64,000 bases of DNA from Amphritea opalescens. Its GTDB lineage: Bacteria; Pseudomonadota; Gammaproteobacteria; Pseudomonadales; Balneatricaceae. This document shows positions 50,607-57,879 of the stretch, one piece after another. Position numbers and translations under genes: made by a program. Position 1 is the first letter of the stretch, and every line of letters starts with the position of its first letter. The stretch lies in NCBI RefSeq assembly GCF_003957515.1, contig NZ_RQXW01000009.1:106258-170257 (forward strand), read 5' to 3'. Under the pieces are notes generated by a model. It made no database searches, was not told the origin of the DNA, and saw only the letters and a program-made list of their open reading frames with translations.

Positions 50607-52923
50607 ACGTCGGGCGGTTTACGCCGGCTTACTGGTTTTATTGGCTGGGGCTACTCTATGGTGGCCCCTGCCCAAGCCGCTATTTAATCAGCCCCTTTCG
50701 CGTCTATTGTTGGATCAACAGCAGCAACTGCTGAGTGCTCGTATAGCCGCTGACCAGCAGTGGCGCTTTAAGTCGGTTGCCTCCCTATCGCCCGCTTATC
50801 AAACGGCACTGATACAGTATGAAGATAAACGCTTTATGCAGCACCCCGGCGTGGATCCTCTGGCGATTCTTCGAGCGCTGTACCTTAACCTGAAATCCGG
50901 TCGTGTGGTCAGTGGGGGGAGTACGATCACCATGCAGTTGGCACGCATGGTCGAGGGGAATCAACCACGAACGCTGTGGCAGAAGCTGCAAGAGTTACAT
51001 CTGGCATTACGGTTAGAGGTGCAGCTGACGAAAGCGGAGATTCTTTCGCTCTATGCGGCGAATGCGCCGATGGGGGGGAATACCGTCGGCATCGATGCGG
51101 CGGCTTGGCGTTATTTCGGGCGATCACTAGCGGAGCTTAGCTGGGCTGAAGCGGCATTGTTGGCCGTTTTGCCGAATAATCCCGCGGCGATGCACCTGTC
51201 ACGTAGCCGTGATAAATTGCAGGCGAAACGGGATTTTCTGCTACATAAGCTTTGGCTGAAAGGGATCTTGACCGAACAAGACTATCGGCTGTCTCTGCTT
51301 GAATCGATTCCTCAACGCCCTCGACGTTGGCCTAGTTATGGGCAGCATCTTCTTGATCGGCTGAGTCAGCAATATCCGGATCAGTCTGTCTTTTATACAT
51401 CGATCGATCGGCGTTTAACGCAGAAAATTGAGTTCATTACGCGGCAACACAGTCAGCGATTGGGTGCTATCGGCATTCATAACCTAGCCTTGCTGGTGGT
51501 CGATAATGCCAGTATGCAGGTGAAAGCCTATTTCGGTAATGTGGCTTACAGTGACCGACCGGAAGATGGCTCCCATGTGGATATCGCCAGCCGCCCTCGC
51601 TCATCGGGTAGTACCTTAAAGCCGTTTCTCTATGCGGCGATGCTGGATAACGGTGATATCACCCCACAGACGCTGATTCCTGATGTACCCACCGCCTACG
51701 GTAGTTATCAGCCGAGTAATTATGACCAAAGCTTTCGTGGCGCGGTGACGGCGCGTTCAGCGTTGACCGCTTCGTTGAATATTCCTTCGGTGAGGATGCT
51801 TAACGACTATAGCTATCAGGCGTTTTACGACAAGTTACAGGCACTGGGTTTTAGTAACCTGTTTCGTCAGCCGGATGAGTATGGTTTGTCGCTTATTTTG
51901 GGTGGGGCTGAAGTTAGTTTAGTGGATTTGACCGCTGCTTATGCTGGGCTAAGTCGCCGTGCGCAGCAGGCCGCCCCATTGAGCTTCGAGGCGCTGAACT
52001 ATGGTGTCTCGTTTGATCATGAAAAGGCAGAAAAAACGGCCTACCCGTTGAGTCAGGGAGCGGCTTGGCTGACCTTGGATGCCTTATCCGATGTGACTCG
52101 TCCCGGTTTACATAAGATTCATCGCTTATTTTCCGGTTCCGCTCGGGTTGCTTGGAAAACTGGTACTAGTTATGGCTTGCGGGATGGTTGGGCGGTCGGT
52201 ACTACCGAGAACGTTACCGTGGGCGTCTGGGTGGGGAATGCCAATGGGGAAGGGCGACAGTTATTAACTGGCACGAGTGCTGCCGCTCCCGTTTTATTCG
52301 ATACCCTTAATATCATTAATGATCTCGGTTGGCCGGAAGAGCCTAGTGGGGCATTGAAATCCATAGAGGTCTGTCGTGAAAATGGTTTTTTACCCAAGTT
52401 TGGCTGTCCTCGAGAACGGGTGACAATTCCCGCAGCAGCGCAGTTTGAAAAGGTCAGTCCGCATCACTTTCAGGTGACAGTCGATCGCAACACAGGCTTA
52501 CGTAGCAGTATCGGCTGTAATCCAACCGGCAGTATTATCAGTAAAACATTTTTTCAGTTGCCGCCTTCTCAAGCGGCTTTCTACCGGATCGCTCATGCAT
52601 CCTACCATCCTGTGCCTGAATTTGATGAAGGCTGCACCCCCGATAGGCGGGCTTTAAATGGTCGCTTTGAGGTGACCTATCCCCGCGCCGGTCAGATTAT
52701 TAGCTTACCTCGGTATATGAGTGGCCAGCCGGGAGAGGTGATTTTTAGGGCCACGGCTAAAAGCGATTCAGCGCAGCTGTTCTGGCATCTTGATAAACAC
52801 TATCTGGGGGCAACTAAGACATTTCATGAGCTCAGTGAAACGCTTCAGCCTGGGAAACACCTGTTGCGGGTGGTTGATCAACAAGGGGTGTGGCAACAGA
52901 TCCGCTTTACGGTTATTCCTTAA
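50587..52923 (+). CDS. pbpC: Penicillin-binding protein 1C
   Basis: 778-aa bifunctional murein synthase. One N-terminal membrane anchor (about 10-28) precedes the GT51 glycosyltransferase domain (about 45-220; YEDKRFMQHPGVDPLAILRAL with the catalytic Glu, and GGSTITMQLARM). The transpeptidase domain (about 290-560) has the Ser342-Thr-Leu-Lys345 active site in RSSGSTLKPF, SLN in TASLNIPS and KTG at 524-526. A C-terminal BiPBP_C immunoglobulin-like domain (about 690-778) completes the PBP1C layout. It overlaps the A2M gene by 20 bp, the standard pairing, and a terminator follows. Confidence 0.95.
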   Translation: MLRLFSKRRAVYAGLLVLLAGATLWWPLPKPLFNQPLSRLLLDQQQQLLSARIAADQQWRFKSVASLSPAYQTALIQYEDKRFMQHPGVDPLAILRALYLNLKSGRVVSGGSTITMQLARMVEGNQPRTLWQKLQELHLALRLEVQLTKAEILSLYAANAPMGGNTVGIDAAAWRYFGRSLAELSWAEAALLAVLPNNPAAMHLSRSRDKLQAKRDFLLHKLWLKGILTEQDYRLSLLESIPQRPRRWPSYGQHLLDRLSQQYPDQSVFYTSIDRRLTQKIEFITRQHSQRLGAIGIHNLALLVVDNASMQVKAYFGNVAYSDRPEDGSHVDIASRPRSSGSTLKPFLYAAMLDNGDITPQTLIPDVPTAYGSYQPSNYDQSFRGAVTARSALTASLNIPSVRMLNDYSYQAFYDKLQALGFSNLFRQPDEYGLSLILGGAEVSLVDLTAAYAGLSRRAQQAAPLSFEALNYGVSFDHEKAEKTAYPLSQGAAWLTLDALSDVTRPGLHKIHRLFSGSARVAWKTGTSYGLRDGWAVGTTENVTVGVWVGNANGEGRQLLTGTSAAAPVLFDTLNIINDLGWPEEPSGALKSIEVCRENGFLPKFGCPRERVTIPAAAQFEKVSPHHFQVTVDRNTGLRSSIGCNPTGSIISKTFFQLPPSQAAFYRIAHASYHPVPEFDEGCTPDRRALNGRFEVTYPRAGQIISLPRYMSGQPGEVIFRATAKSDSAQLFWHLDKHYLGATKTFHELSETLQPGKHLLRVVDQQGVWQQIRFTVIP

Positions 52924-53034
52924 TATCAACAGTGAAAAACGAATAAACCTATTAAACGTATGCTTTTTATTAAGCTGAGGGTGATAAAAAGTTGATCAAT
53001 CCATAATCTTGGTATACAACTAAGGTATAAAGAC

Positions 53035-53057
53035 AAACCAGCTTAGTGCTGGTTTTT
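53035..53057 (+). terminator. Terminator of the A2M-pbpC operon
   Basis: AAACCAGC (53035-53042) and GCTGGTTT (53048-53055) form an 8-bp stem with a 5-nt loop and a T-run. Confidence 0.9.
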
Positions 53058-53130
53058 GTTCCTCTTATTTTAGCTGTTAGGGGCAAGAGATAATAATAAA
53101 GCAACCGGAACTGTTGCAGGAGCAAGTGCG

Positions 53131-53367
53131 ATGAATGCTATTTTGAAGGATCAGAATGATTTTTTTGCTTTTCTCAAAGGATCAGGTGTACCGCTAAAAC
53201 AGACATGGACACCGCAACAATGTAGTCAGGCCGCTCTGGCTTGGTTGGTAGATCAGAATGATGTGATTCGGACTCAGTTTGCGGTCACCGTGACAGAGTT
53301 GAAAGACAATGATCAGGTGATGCCGCCGGAGATCCAAGAGGCATTATCCATTTTGGTCGATAATTAA
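53131..53367 (+). CDS. Small protein of unknown function
   Basis: 78-aa acidic cytoplasmic protein that I do not recognise. It starts at an ATG with a good ribosome binding site (GCAGGAG, 8 nt upstream), which supports real translation. It contains no signal peptide or membrane segment; the sequence suggests two or three helices, with QAALAWLVDQNDVIRTQFAV in the middle and PPEIQEALSILVDN at the end. It lies just after the A2M-pbpC terminator as a monocistronic gene. A GGTATACA sequence (53011-53018) upstream resembles the purine operator but only partly. Confidence 0.65.
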   Translation: MNAILKDQNDFFAFLKGSGVPLKQTWTPQQCSQAALAWLVDQNDVIRTQFAVTVTELKDNDQVMPPEIQEALSILVDN

Positions 53368-53429
53368 ACATCTTATACCTGAGTGTTGGCTAAAAGCACC
53401 GATGATTAGGCTACATAAGCGTTAGAGGC

Positions 53430-53458
53430 ATAGCCGGTATAGTCGGATATAGTCGGTT
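53430..53458. repeat. 9-10-bp tandem repeat, three units
   Basis: ATAGCCGGT, ATAGTCGGAT and ATAGTCGGTT are adjacent in the 204-bp convergent spacer between the small gene and hdfR. Confidence 0.8.
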
Positions 53459-53571
53459 TATGCGATTTTTCTATATTTCACAGGGTAACGTTTGTCTATC
53501 TGTGATGATTTACCCCTGCTACAAATGATCAGTAATCGGCAATCCTGTTTCGAGTCTGCATACCCATTTCG

Positions 53572-54438
53572 TCAAAGAGTCATTTCCGGTTTGAGTTCGT
53601 ATTCACCTAACTTTTTGATAATAGCTTGCACCTGAAGTTGTCGCTCTGAGTCTTTAACATAGACAGCAAACACGGAACGTTTCACGGATTTGATATTATT
53701 GACTCGGTGTAGCTGTGCAGATGCAAGGTAAGGCCCCGCTAATACCAATGGTAGAAACGCACAGCCGCCATGGCTAAGAATAAATTCCAGCGCGATCTGA
53801 CTCTGCTCGGTATGTAAAATCGGCGTCAGGGTTTTCTTGAAGAGTTTAGCGGTGCGCATATTAAACGCGACGCCCCAGTCTACAAACACAAAGTCGCAGT
53901 CCTGAACCTGATCAGGCGTAAGCTCTGCTTCGCTACTTACTAATACCAGTTCTATTTGACCGATCTTGAGGTGATCCAGTTCATCGAGGTTGGGTGGGTC
54001 GAGTACGATGGCGAGATCTAAGGTGCCGGAAAGGAGCGAGCGGGTGAGCTCCAGATGATTATTAATTTCAGTCCGGATAATCATGTTAGGAAAACTGCCC
54101 ACCAATTTCGGTAGCGTGGACTGCAGAAAAGTCCCCCATAGGTTTGAAATCCCCCCCAAGACGAGCTGTGACTCCTGTTCTTCACAGATCGCCACATCTT
54201 GCAGTGCCATTTGCCAATTTTTAATAATATTTTCAGCGTGAGGTATCAAGCGTTCGCCAGCACTGGTGAGCAGAATATTATTACGTTGGCGGGTAAACAG
54301 CGGCACACCGATCAACTCTTCTAGGTGTCGGATACGAAAGCTGACCGCTGATTGGGTCAGATAAAGGTTCTGTGCCGCTTTGCCAAAGTGGCGCGTACGG
54401 GTGACTTCAAGAAAGGTGCGTAGTAAGCCGATTTCCAT
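53572..54438 (-). CDS. hdfR: LysR-family regulator HdfR-like
   Basis: 288-aa LysR regulator. The N-terminus IGLLRTFLEVTRTRHFGKAAQ and LYLTQSAVSFRIRHLEELIG (about 3-55) align in register with HdfR, as does FTRQRNNILLTSAGERLIPHAE. The effector domain follows (about 90-285). HdfR represses flagellar master genes in E. coli; in marine gammaproteobacteria its targets are unknown. A TTAGC/GCTAA inverted repeat (54442-54457) lies directly before its start codon and may be a local operator or a translation-limiting hairpin. It stands alone. Confidence 0.88.
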   Translation of the reverse strand: MEIGLLRTFLEVTRTRHFGKAAQNLYLTQSAVSFRIRHLEELIGVPLFTRQRNNILLTSAGERLIPHAENIIKNWQMALQDVAICEEQESQLVLGGISNLWGTFLQSTLPKLVGSFPNMIIRTEINNHLELTRSLLSGTLDLAIVLDPPNLDELDHLKIGQIELVLVSSEAELTPDQVQDCDFVFVDWGVAFNMRTAKLFKKTLTPILHTEQSQIALEFILSHGGCAFLPLVLAGPYLASAQLHRVNNIKSVKRSVFAVYVKDSERQLQVQAIIKKLGEYELKPEMTL

Positions 54439-54694
54439 TGCTTAGCCTATTTGCTAAAGGTAGTGACTGTTCGATTAGTAATTTCGATTGAAGTCATAAA
54501 AAAGCATCATTTTACACCGTTTAAATCTCTGATAATAATCTAAGTGTAGTTTAAATAGTGCATAAAGAACGGATCAATATTTTTTATGGTTAGGTGTGCT
54601 GATGTCATTAAATGGCGTTAGGTACCTGATCAGGTGAGTAGCACACAGTGGTGCACTACATCATCAACGCCCTTAGGTATTAAAGAGAAGCATT

Positions 54695-54970
54695 ATGAGT
54701 AACAAAAATCGTTTGAGTAGCTATTCAGAAGATCAGGATGGCTGGGAAGACTGGGGTGACGATAGCTATAAGGCTAGTAAGCGTCGTACGCGGTCAGCTC
54801 GGGCTGTTGAGTTTAGTGCTGATGATGATTGGGATGATGAAGATGATGAACTGCCGGAAGAACTCGGCCGTAAATCACATAGTCGCCGACGAGATATTGA
54901 AGATCGCCTTGAGCGACAACGGTTAAGACAGGATATCTTCGGGGATATGGACCGGCAAGACCGGGCCTAA
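54695..54970 (+). CDS. PA3496-family small highly charged protein
   Basis: 91-aa protein with an acidic centre (DDDWDDEDDELPEEL, about 51-65) and a basic/acidic C-terminal helix (RRDIEDRLERQRLRQDIFGD, about 70-89). This C-terminal pattern defines the PA3496 family, described as putative envelope-integrity proteins. No signal peptide or membrane segment is visible. GAGAAG lies 7 nt before the ATG and a strong terminator follows 16 nt after the stop, so it is a monocistronic gene. Confidence 0.75.
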   Translation: MSNKNRLSSYSEDQDGWEDWGDDSYKASKRRTRSARAVEFSADDDWDDEDDELPEELGRKSHSRRRDIEDRLERQRLRQDIFGDMDRQDRA

Positions 54971-54976
54971 CCTTTC

Positions 54977-55004
54977 TAAAAGCAGGCATTGCCTGCTTTT
55001 TTTT
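54977..55004 (+). terminator. Terminator after the PA3496-family gene
   Basis: AGCAGGC (54981-54987) and GCCTGCT (54991-54997) with flanking A and T runs form a canonical intrinsic terminator. Confidence 0.93.
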
Positions 55005-55061
55005 GATTTGGCGCAATTTTAATCAGATGATGACTCATTATAGGAGTTTTTCTTATATACC

Positions 55062-55098
55062 CTCGGTCCTCTATTTCTCAAAATAGAGGTAGGTCGAG
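55062..55098 (+). promoter_or_regulatory. Stable hairpin upstream of the cold-shock gene
   Basis: CCTCTATTT (55068-55076) and AAATAGAGG (55081-55089) form a perfect 9-bp stem with a CTCA loop; CTCG (55062-55065) and CGAG (55095-55098) can extend it. It lies 65 nt before the csp ATG, so it is probably in the mRNA leader. It may be a temperature-responsive or stability element. Confidence 0.6.
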
Positions 55099-55162
55099 TG
55101 GATCTGATGGTCGTTAAAATACTCTGAGACCTGTAGTAACGCATGAATTTAAGGAGCATCAA

Positions 55163-55375
55163 ATGCATACGGGAACAGTTAAGTGGTTTAACAATGCGAA
55201 GGGGTTTGGTTTTATTGTATCGCCAGACTTTGAAGAGGACTTATTTGTCCACTACTCCGCGATTATCACTGAGGGTTATAAGAGTCTTAGAACAGGTCAG
55301 TCTGTTCAATTTGAAGCGGCGCCAAAAGATGTTGGTATACATGCTGTGAATATTACCCCGATTACTGCCAGTTAA
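55163..55375 (+). CDS. Cold-shock domain protein (CspD-like)
   Basis: 70-aa single-domain nucleic-acid-binding protein. RNP1 is KGFGFIV (about 13-19) and the RNP2 equivalent is DLFVHYSAI (about 26-34); TGTVKWFNNA opens the domain. Tyr replaces the usual final His/Phe of the FVHF motif, a common variant in CspD-type proteins. A strong leader hairpin lies upstream and a terminator downstream. AAGGAG lies 10 nt before the ATG. It binds single-stranded RNA or DNA; whether expression is cold- or starvation-induced cannot be read from the sequence. Confidence 0.93.
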   Translation: MHTGTVKWFNNAKGFGFIVSPDFEEDLFVHYSAIITEGYKSLRTGQSVQFEAAPKDVGIHAVNITPITAS

Positions 55376-55395
55376 ACTGTTTTTAATCGCTCGTC

Positions 55396-55430
55396 ATGCA
55401 CAGTCTAACAAGGCTGTGCATTTCTTTTTT
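55396..55430 (+). terminator. Terminator after the cold-shock gene
   Basis: ATGCACAG (55396-55403) and CTGTGCAT (55414-55421) form an 8-bp stem with a T-run ending at 55430. Confidence 0.9.
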
Positions 55431-55474
55431 CTGTGCCGAATTTGGCCACGACGCTTTTTTATCTCAGATAATAA

Positions 55475-55543
55475 TCACGTTCATCACGTTCATCACGTTC
55501 ATCACGTTCATCACGTTCATCACGTTCATCACGTTCATCACGT
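55475..55543. repeat. 9-bp minisatellite TCACGTTCA, 7.7 copies
   Basis: Seven perfect copies of TCACGTTCA plus six bases of an eighth, in the convergent spacer between the cold-shock gene terminator and the cNMP-domain gene. Perfect identity of all units indicates recent expansion. Confidence 0.97.
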
Positions 55544-55666
55544 CAGTCGCCCCGTTTAACTATTGATGCTCAATTTCTCATATTCGACGTTATTGTGTTG
55601 TAGCAGCGACGGTGAACATGGAAACCTATTCTTACCACGCATTGAGATGCGGCCTCTATTGTTGAG

Positions 55667-56143
55667 TCATGATTTGTCGACCAATATATTGTTGGTCTTT
55701 CTGAGTGTACGCGCCATCTCGCGGGCAAGATTCATCATGAGTATACCGAACTCAAGGGGATGGCTGAGGTGAAAGTCATGGAATATCTCTGAGTTTATTT
55801 CCAGTGAAATACCGGCTTCACAGGCCTCCGCTCGTCCCACTCTGTCATGTAAGGCGATCATGCTGACGAAACCGATCTGCTCACCGGCGTTAAATGTCCG
55901 TATGTAGGCGTAACGTTGGTTATGAAATTTATAGTAATCAACGGACCCCTGTAGGATGACGTGGAAACTATTACCCGCTTGATCGGGGCTGAAGAGTTCA
56001 TCTCCTGCGTTAAAGCTACGAATAACGCCATGATCCAATAGCCAGAGGATAGAGGTTTCCGGAAGAGCGCCGAACACTGAGGCACTGGCAAGCAGACTTA
56101 ACGGTAGCTGGGCCAATAGTTGTTGGCTGTTGATTCTGTCCAT
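55667..56143 (-). CDS. Cyclic-nucleotide-binding-domain protein without DNA-binding domain
   Basis: 158-aa protein consisting essentially of a cNMP/Crp-type beta-barrel: DHGVIRSFNAGDELFSPDQAGNSF (about 37-60), ILQGSVDYYKF, FNAGEQIGFVSMI (about 85-97). It then ends in a helix, MMNLAREMARTLRKTN, where Crp/Fnr proteins would continue into a winged helix. The usual cAMP-binding Arg-Ser pair is not evident, so the ligand is uncertain. The start is the ATG at 56143; the GTG at 56146 adds one residue. Family members act as effector subunits or sensors. Confidence 0.8.
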   Translation of the reverse strand: MDRINSQQLLAQLPLSLLASASVFGALPETSILWLLDHGVIRSFNAGDELFSPDQAGNSFHVILQGSVDYYKFHNQRYAYIRTFNAGEQIGFVSMIALHDRVGRAEACEAGISLEINSEIFHDFHLSHPLEFGILMMNLAREMARTLRKTNNILVDKS

Positions 56144-56573
56144 CACTGATTCCTGTCTCTTATCAGGGTTAAGTTTAGTCGGACTGTCATGATTGTCAGT
56201 GTTTTTTATTTTACGGCCATTCCGGCTGGTATATCGACTATGCTGATACGTGGTTACGCTGATGCCAGATCAGAACGCGCTATATTCTATTCAGCATCTA
56301 TACTTTAAAGAACCCAGTTGATTGATACAACTTTAGGATAGTTTTTCTGAATTAGGTTTCATAAGTCATCGCTATTATAAGTTAACGCTTAATAGGATTC
56401 ATTGTTTTAGGGGTTCTGATAACTTCAAAGTGATACAAAAAAGTTGTCAACATGTTAGATTTGTGTAATATTAACCTGATCCGGGAATGACTGAGTTTAT
56501 TGTCACCACAGGTTTCCACACTGAGTAACGTTTTGCTGGACGTTGCCAGGAAAATAGAAATGAGGAAATAATA
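56144..56573. promoter_or_regulatory. Control region upstream of the paa genes
   Basis: 430 bp without a gene. AGTTG/CAACT arms (56316-56332) and a looser TGATACAA...TTGTCA dyad (56431-56449) share the elements TGATACAA and GTTGT. They are candidates for regulator binding, but neither matches a PaaX site I can name. Confidence 0.45.
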
Positions 56574-57782
56574 ATGACAGATGCCTATATCTGCGATGCT
56601 GTCCGTACACCTTTTGGGCGTTACGGTGGCGGTCTTTCTGCTGTTCGGGCTGACGATCTGGGTGCGGTGCCTCTCAAGGCATTGATTGATCGTAATCCAC
56701 AGGTGGACTGGTCTCAGGTAGATGATGTTATCTACGGGAATGCCAACCAAGCAGGCGAAGATAACCGTAACGTTGCGCGTATGTCGGCGCTGCTGGCGGG
56801 GATGCCGACCGAGGTGCCAGGCACCACGGTTAACCGTTTGTGTGGTTCAGGTATGGACGCCATTGGCATGGCAGCACGGGCGATTAAAGCTGGCGAAACT
56901 GAATTGATGGTTGCCGGTGGCTGTGAATCGATGTCACGGGCACCTTTCGTGATGGGTAAAGCTGAATCGGCTTTTAGTCGTACGCCGAATGGCTTGTATG
57001 ACACCACGATCGGCTGGCGTTTCGTCAATAAAAAGATGAAAGAACAGTACGGCGTCGACAGCATGCCCGAGACGGCTGAAAACGTTGCTGAAGAGTTCAA
57101 CATCTCCCGTGAAGATCAGGATCTGTTTGCTTTTCGTAGTCAGCAAAAAACGGCGGCGGCGATGGCTAAAGGTCTCTTCGATGAAGAGATTGTGCCGGTC
57201 ATTATTCCTCAGCGTAAGGGTGAGCCATTGGTTTTTGATACCGATGAACACCCTCGCGCATCTACAACATTGCAAGATTTGTCAAAACTGAAAGCGCCTT
57301 TCCGTGCTGGCGGTTCCGTCACAGCGGGTAACGCTTCTGGCGTCAATGATGGTGCTTGTGCACTGCTGGTCGCGTCGAAAGCCGCGGCAGATAAATACGG
57401 CCTGACCCCGAAAGCCCGTGTCGTAGGCATGGCAACGGCGGGTCTTGCACCACGGATTATGGGCTTTGGCCCATCGCCAGCGACCAAGAAAGTATTAGCA
57501 CAAACCGGTCTGACGTTGGATCAGATGGACGTTATCGAGCTTAATGAAGCCTTTGCTGCTCAAGGCTTAGCGGTCATGAGAGATTTAGGCTTGGCCGATG
57601 ATGCCGCCCATGTAAACCCGAACGGTGGTGCTATTTCATTAGGGCATCCTCTGGGAGCCAGTGGCGCGCGTCTTGTGATGACTTCAATGTATCAATTACA
57701 CCGTACCGGTGGCCGTTATGCGCTGTGCACCATGTGTATCGGCGTCGGTCAGGGTATCGCGATGATCATTGAACGGGTGTAA
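56574..57782 (+). CDS. paaJ: 3-oxoadipyl-CoA thiolase
   Basis: 402-aa thiolase that releases succinyl-CoA and acetyl-CoA from 3-oxoadipyl-CoA, the last step of phenylacetate degradation. The nucleophile is in TVNRLCGSGMDAI (Cys about 91), and the C-terminal pair GGAISLGHPLGASGARL (His) and CTMCIGVGQG (Cys) is present. GAGGAAATAATA precedes the ATG. It is the first visible gene of the paa cluster and is followed by paaK after 97 bp containing a CAATCCGG/CCGGATTG hairpin. It could equally be called pcaF; the context favours paaJ. Confidence 0.93.
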   Translation: MTDAYICDAVRTPFGRYGGGLSAVRADDLGAVPLKALIDRNPQVDWSQVDDVIYGNANQAGEDNRNVARMSALLAGMPTEVPGTTVNRLCGSGMDAIGMAARAIKAGETELMVAGGCESMSRAPFVMGKAESAFSRTPNGLYDTTIGWRFVNKKMKEQYGVDSMPETAENVAEEFNISREDQDLFAFRSQQKTAAAMAKGLFDEEIVPVIIPQRKGEPLVFDTDEHPRASTTLQDLSKLKAPFRAGGSVTAGNASGVNDGACALLVASKAAADKYGLTPKARVVGMATAGLAPRIMGFGPSPATKKVLAQTGLTLDQMDVIELNEAFAAQGLAVMRDLGLADDAAHVNPNGGAISLGHPLGASGARLVMTSMYQLHRTGGRYALCTMCIGVGQGIAMIIERV

Positions 57783-57793
57783 CACCTATTAGC

Positions 57794-57826
57794 CAATCCG
57801 GTTAGGACCGAATGCCTGCCGGATTG
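57794..57826 (+). promoter_or_regulatory. Hairpin between paaJ and paaK
   Basis: CAATCCGG (57794-57801) and CCGGATTG (57819-57826) form a perfect 8-bp stem with a 17-nt loop and no T-run. It is probably an mRNA-processing or stability element rather than a terminator. Confidence 0.5.
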
Positions 57827-57879
57827 ATATTTACCCTGTGCTGAATGCCTGAAATATAAGAATACAGGACGACAAAATT

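Noticed and set aside
53010..53021. TTGGTATACAAC as a further copy of the purine operator
   Set aside because: Only one arm matches well and the downstream gene has no purine link; likely chance.
55475..55543. CRISPR-like array
   Set aside because: Units of 9 bp are directly contiguous with no spacers and no cas genes; it is a simple minisatellite.
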